Assembly (NCBI GenBank): GCA_005877345.1
Contig: VBPR01000104.1
Span: 1 to 6,374 of the forward strand
Direction: 5' to 3'
DNA: 6,374 nt
Origin: Nitrososphaerota archaeon
GTDB lineage: Archaea > Thermoproteota > Nitrososphaeria > Nitrososphaerales > Nitrososphaeraceae
How positions within the stretch are numbered: position 1 is the stretch's first letter; each line of letters begins with the position of its first letter. The notes beneath the pieces were generated by a model. It saw only the letters and a list, made by a program, of their open reading frames with translations. It made no database searches and had not been told where the DNA came from. Position numbers and translations under genes: made by a program. This document shows, one piece after another, positions 4,827 through 6,374 of the stretch.

Positions 4827-5432
4827 ATGTTCACTGGTATCATAGAAGGTACTGGAATTGTCAAATCAATAGTCAAAATAAAGGACACAAATAGGACTGC
4901 TGATAATAAGATAGGGATAGATCTAGGGAAACTAAGTAAAGGGTTACAAGTAGGTGATAGCGTAAATGTCAATGGTACGTGTCTTACAGCAACAAGAATT
5001 TTGAAAAGCATTGCATACTTTGAAGCAGTAAAAGAAACCATGAACCGAACTTCTATAGGAATGCTAAAAGTTGGAGATCTTGTCAATCTAGAGAGAAGTT
5101 TAAAGATAAACGCCAGGATCGAAGGACATATTGTTTTGGGTCATATTGATGGTGTTGGAATAATTGAGGATATTATGAAAATTCCTTCCGAGACAAAAAT
5201 ATGGATTGATGTGAGTAAAGACATTGCAAAATTTTTGGTACCTAAAGGATCCGTTGCATTAGACGGCATTAGTTTTACCATTGTTGATACCTTGAAGAAC
5301 AAATTTTCAATAGCTTTGGTTCCTCATACGCTGGCCGTTACTACGTTTAAAAATAAACAGAAAGGCGACAAGGTTAATATTGAGATTGATATTCTGAGTA
5401 GATATGTTGCAAGAATGCTACCACAAACTTAG
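4827..5432 (+). CDS. ribE: Riboflavin synthase, bacterial/eukaryotic alpha-chain type
   Basis: This enzyme converts two molecules of 6,7-dimethyl-8-ribityllumazine into riboflavin and the pyrimidine precursor. At 201 residues it shows the two-barrel repeat of the trimeric enzyme. The N-barrel starts with the signature MFTGIIEGTG and contains DSVNVNGTCLTA (44-55) with Cys52, equivalent to the conserved Cys48 of the E. coli enzyme. RIEGHIVLGHIDG (97-109) opens the second barrel and holds the conserved His pair. The second barrel repeats the first barrel's motif as SVALDGISFT (142-151). It ends in VNIEIDILSRYVAR. All main landmarks are intact. This is not the pentameric RibC type known from methanogens. 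It heads a cluster with ribB and ribH and probably uses its own leaderless promoter. Confidence 0.95.
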   Translation: MFTGIIEGTGIVKSIVKIKDTNRTADNKIGIDLGKLSKGLQVGDSVNVNGTCLTATRILKSIAYFEAVKETMNRTSIGMLKVGDLVNLERSLKINARIEGHIVLGHIDGVGIIEDIMKIPSETKIWIDVSKDIAKFLVPKGSVALDGISFTIVDTLKNKFSIALVPHTLAVTTFKNKQKGDKVNIEIDILSRYVARMLPQT

Positions 5433-5455
5433 TAATTACCAAAAAATCAGTAAAC

Positions 5456-5462
5456 TATATAA
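5456..5462 (+). promoter_or_regulatory. TATA box in front of ribB
   Basis: TATATAA is centred at 5459, 24 bases after the ribE stop. Archaeal transcription would begin near 5485, which is past the TTG at 5477 and next to the GTG at 5486. It therefore supports a separate ribB transcript that is leaderless from the GTG. Confidence 0.5.
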
Positions 5463-5476
5463 TAGCAATTAGCACT

Positions 5477-6166
5477 TTGAACCGCGTGTCATTAGTTGAA
5501 GATGCTGTAAGGTTCCTAAGAGATCGGAAATTTATCTTGATTCACGATAGCAAATCTAGAGAAAACGAAGTTGATATGGTGAAGGCCGCCCAATATATCA
5601 ATCCTCAAGATATTTCAACGATGCGAAAAGACGCCGGTGGTCTTATCTGCCTTGCTATATCCGATGAGATTGCTTCAAAGTTGAAGTTAATATTTATGCA
5701 TGATATACTCCATCTTGCATCCAAAAATAATCCCTCATTGTCAAAAATGATAAATTCAATAGCTCCATATGGTGACCGACCCTCGTTTTCAATTACCATA
5801 AACCATGTTGATACTTTTACAGGAATTACTGATATAGATAGAGCACTTACAATTACGAAGATGTCCGAAATATGTTCTGACATAGATAATTTTGGAAAAT
5901 ACGAATTTTCCAAGAAATTTCGATCGCCGGGTCATGTACCAATATTAATTGCTGCCAAGGAGTTATTGAAAGAGAGATCGGGTCATACCGAACTCTCTAT
6001 TCAATTAATGAAACAAGCAAATTTAATTCCAACAGTGGTAATTTGCGAAATGCTCGATTCTGATACAGGTGAGGCTTTAACGATTGAGAAAGCATCAGAA
6101 TATTCCGCACGATATAAAATTCCATTAGTCGAATCTCTTCAAATAAAACAAACATGTGTGAGCTGA
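5477..6166 (+). CDS. ribB: 3,4-dihydroxy-2-butanone 4-phosphate synthase
   Basis: RibB converts ribulose 5-phosphate into formate and the four-carbon unit of the riboflavin xylene ring, using magnesium. At 229 residues it is a stand-alone enzyme of archaeal length with no cyclohydrolase II domain fused. Visible motifs are SRENEVDMV (27-35) with the acidic metal-site residues Glu29, Glu31 and Asp33, DAGGLICLA (52-60), and TFTGITDIDRALTI (113-126). RSPGHVPIL (149-157) carries His153, and RSGHTELS (167-174) with Glu172 precedes VICEML with Glu191. No catalytic residue is missing. The frame opens at TTG 5477, but GTG 5486 gives a family-like MSLVEDAV start and fits the TATA box at 5456-5462, so the true protein may be three residues shorter. 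It lies 44 bases after ribE and 7 bases before ribH. Confidence 0.94.
   Translation: MNRVSLVEDAVRFLRDRKFILIHDSKSRENEVDMVKAAQYINPQDISTMRKDAGGLICLAISDEIASKLKLIFMHDILHLASKNNPSLSKMINSIAPYGDRPSFSITINHVDTFTGITDIDRALTITKMSEICSDIDNFGKYEFSKKFRSPGHVPILIAAKELLKERSGHTELSIQLMKQANLIPTVVICEMLDSDTGEALTIEKASEYSARYKIPLVESLQIKQTCVS
5892..5913 (+). repeat. Perfect 9-bp hairpin inside ribB
   Basis: TTGGAAAAT (5892-5900) and its exact complement ATTTTCCAA (5905-5913) flank the loop ACGA. The stem encodes part of a variable loop between the TFTGITD and RSPGH motifs, so it may form in the mRNA. Function, if any, is unknown. Confidence 0.5.
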
Positions 6167-6173
6167 GAATATA

Positions 6174-6374
6174 TTGAGAAGAATAAGATTAGCTATAGTC
6201 GTAGCTGAATTCAACCAAGAGATTACAAATAAAATGCTATATACAGCCAAAAGTCATGCAAAAAATTTAAACATCCATGTAAAAAAGATATGCCAAGTAC
6301 CAGGTACATTTGATATGCCTTTAATGGTTGAAAAACTTCTTAAAAATGAACAAATAGATGCAATTGTTACACTA
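6174..6374 (+). CDS. ribH: 6,7-dimethyl-8-ribityllumazine synthase, N-terminal part (cut by window end)
   Basis: Lumazine synthase joins the RibB product to 5-amino-6-ribitylamino-uracil, giving the substrate of riboflavin synthase. The visible 67 residues start with RRIRLAIVVAEFNQEIT. The Phe-Asn at 13-14 is the substrate-ring contact of the family. VPGTFDMPL at 42-50 is the family's VPG-x-(F/Y)-(E/D)-x-P loop, with Asp in place of the more usual Glu. IDAIVTL at the edge leads into the ribityl/phosphate-binding region, which lies outside the window. The TTG at 6174 is the only start compatible with the upstream in-frame TGA at 6159-6161, and it lies 7 bases after the ribB stop, so the two are almost certainly co-transcribed. 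No N-terminal extension is present. Confidence 0.92.
   Translation, partial: MRRIRLAIVVAEFNQEITNKMLYTAKSHAKNLNIHVKKICQVPGTFDMPLMVEKLLKNEQIDAIVTL

Noticed and set aside
4817..5086. Minus-strand open frame of 89 codons opposite ribE
   Set aside because: It is antisense to the conserved N-barrel of riboflavin synthase; its hydrophobic look comes from the complement of Lys/Glu-rich codons.
5605..5913. Minus-strand open frame of 102 codons opposite ribB
   Set aside because: It mirrors conserved RibB motifs and has no recognisable sequence of its own.
1..6374. CRISPR array, insertion sequence, integration site or defence genes
   Set aside because: No spaced direct repeats, transposase-like protein or terminal inverted repeats were seen. 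The only direct repeat of note is the two-copy 22-bp duplication.

Overview
The window most likely comes from an AT-rich member of the Thaumarchaeota (Nitrososphaeria, the ammonia-oxidising archaea). The evidence is archaeal/eukaryotic-type information genes (the end of ribosomal protein S19e, then a PDCD5-family DNA-binding protein), frequent TTG and GTG starts, TATA-like boxes about 25 bases before start codons with almost no leader, and an enoyl-CoA reductase of the type used in the thaumarchaeal 3-hydroxypropionate/4-hydroxybutyrate (HP/HB) carbon-fixation cycle. The organism assignment is inference; no rRNA gene or other marker is present.

Layout. Positions 1-436 hold the 3' end of rps19e and a complete PDCD5-like gene. 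Positions 522-2458 hold two carbon-metabolism genes on the same strand. The first is a medium-chain reductase that reads like the crotonyl-CoA carboxylase/reductase group and is best called an acryloyl-CoA reductase candidate. The second is a CitE/HpcH-type CoA-ester lyase. Positions 2459-3369 hold an orphan 87-residue protein and a winged-helix regulator whose end has been rewritten by a 22-bp tandem duplication. A two-helix membrane protein lies on the minus strand (3422-3835). Behind it is a 510-base stretch (3842-4351) with no convincing intact gene, but with a possible decayed reading frame and a striking palindrome cluster.

Positions 4352-4690 hold two convergent microprotein genes: a 61-residue one-helix membrane protein (+) and a 44-residue four-cysteine zinc-ribbon protein (-) that the 61-residue cutoff of usual gene finding would miss. 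The last part, 4827-6374, is a riboflavin synthesis cluster in the order riboflavin synthase, 3,4-dihydroxy-2-butanone 4-phosphate synthase, and lumazine synthase (cut by the window edge). The three enzymes supply the last steps: RibB makes the four-carbon unit, RibH joins it to the pyrimidine to give lumazine, and riboflavin synthase converts two lumazines into riboflavin. A palindrome sits immediately before the TATA-like box of this cluster and is a candidate operator.

No rRNA, tRNA, CRISPR array, insertion sequence or FMN riboswitch was seen. Nothing here is a clear new defence or mobile system. The points most worth following are the reductase with an altered CO2 pocket, the zinc-ribbon microprotein divergent from the riboflavin genes, and the duplication at the end of the regulator.
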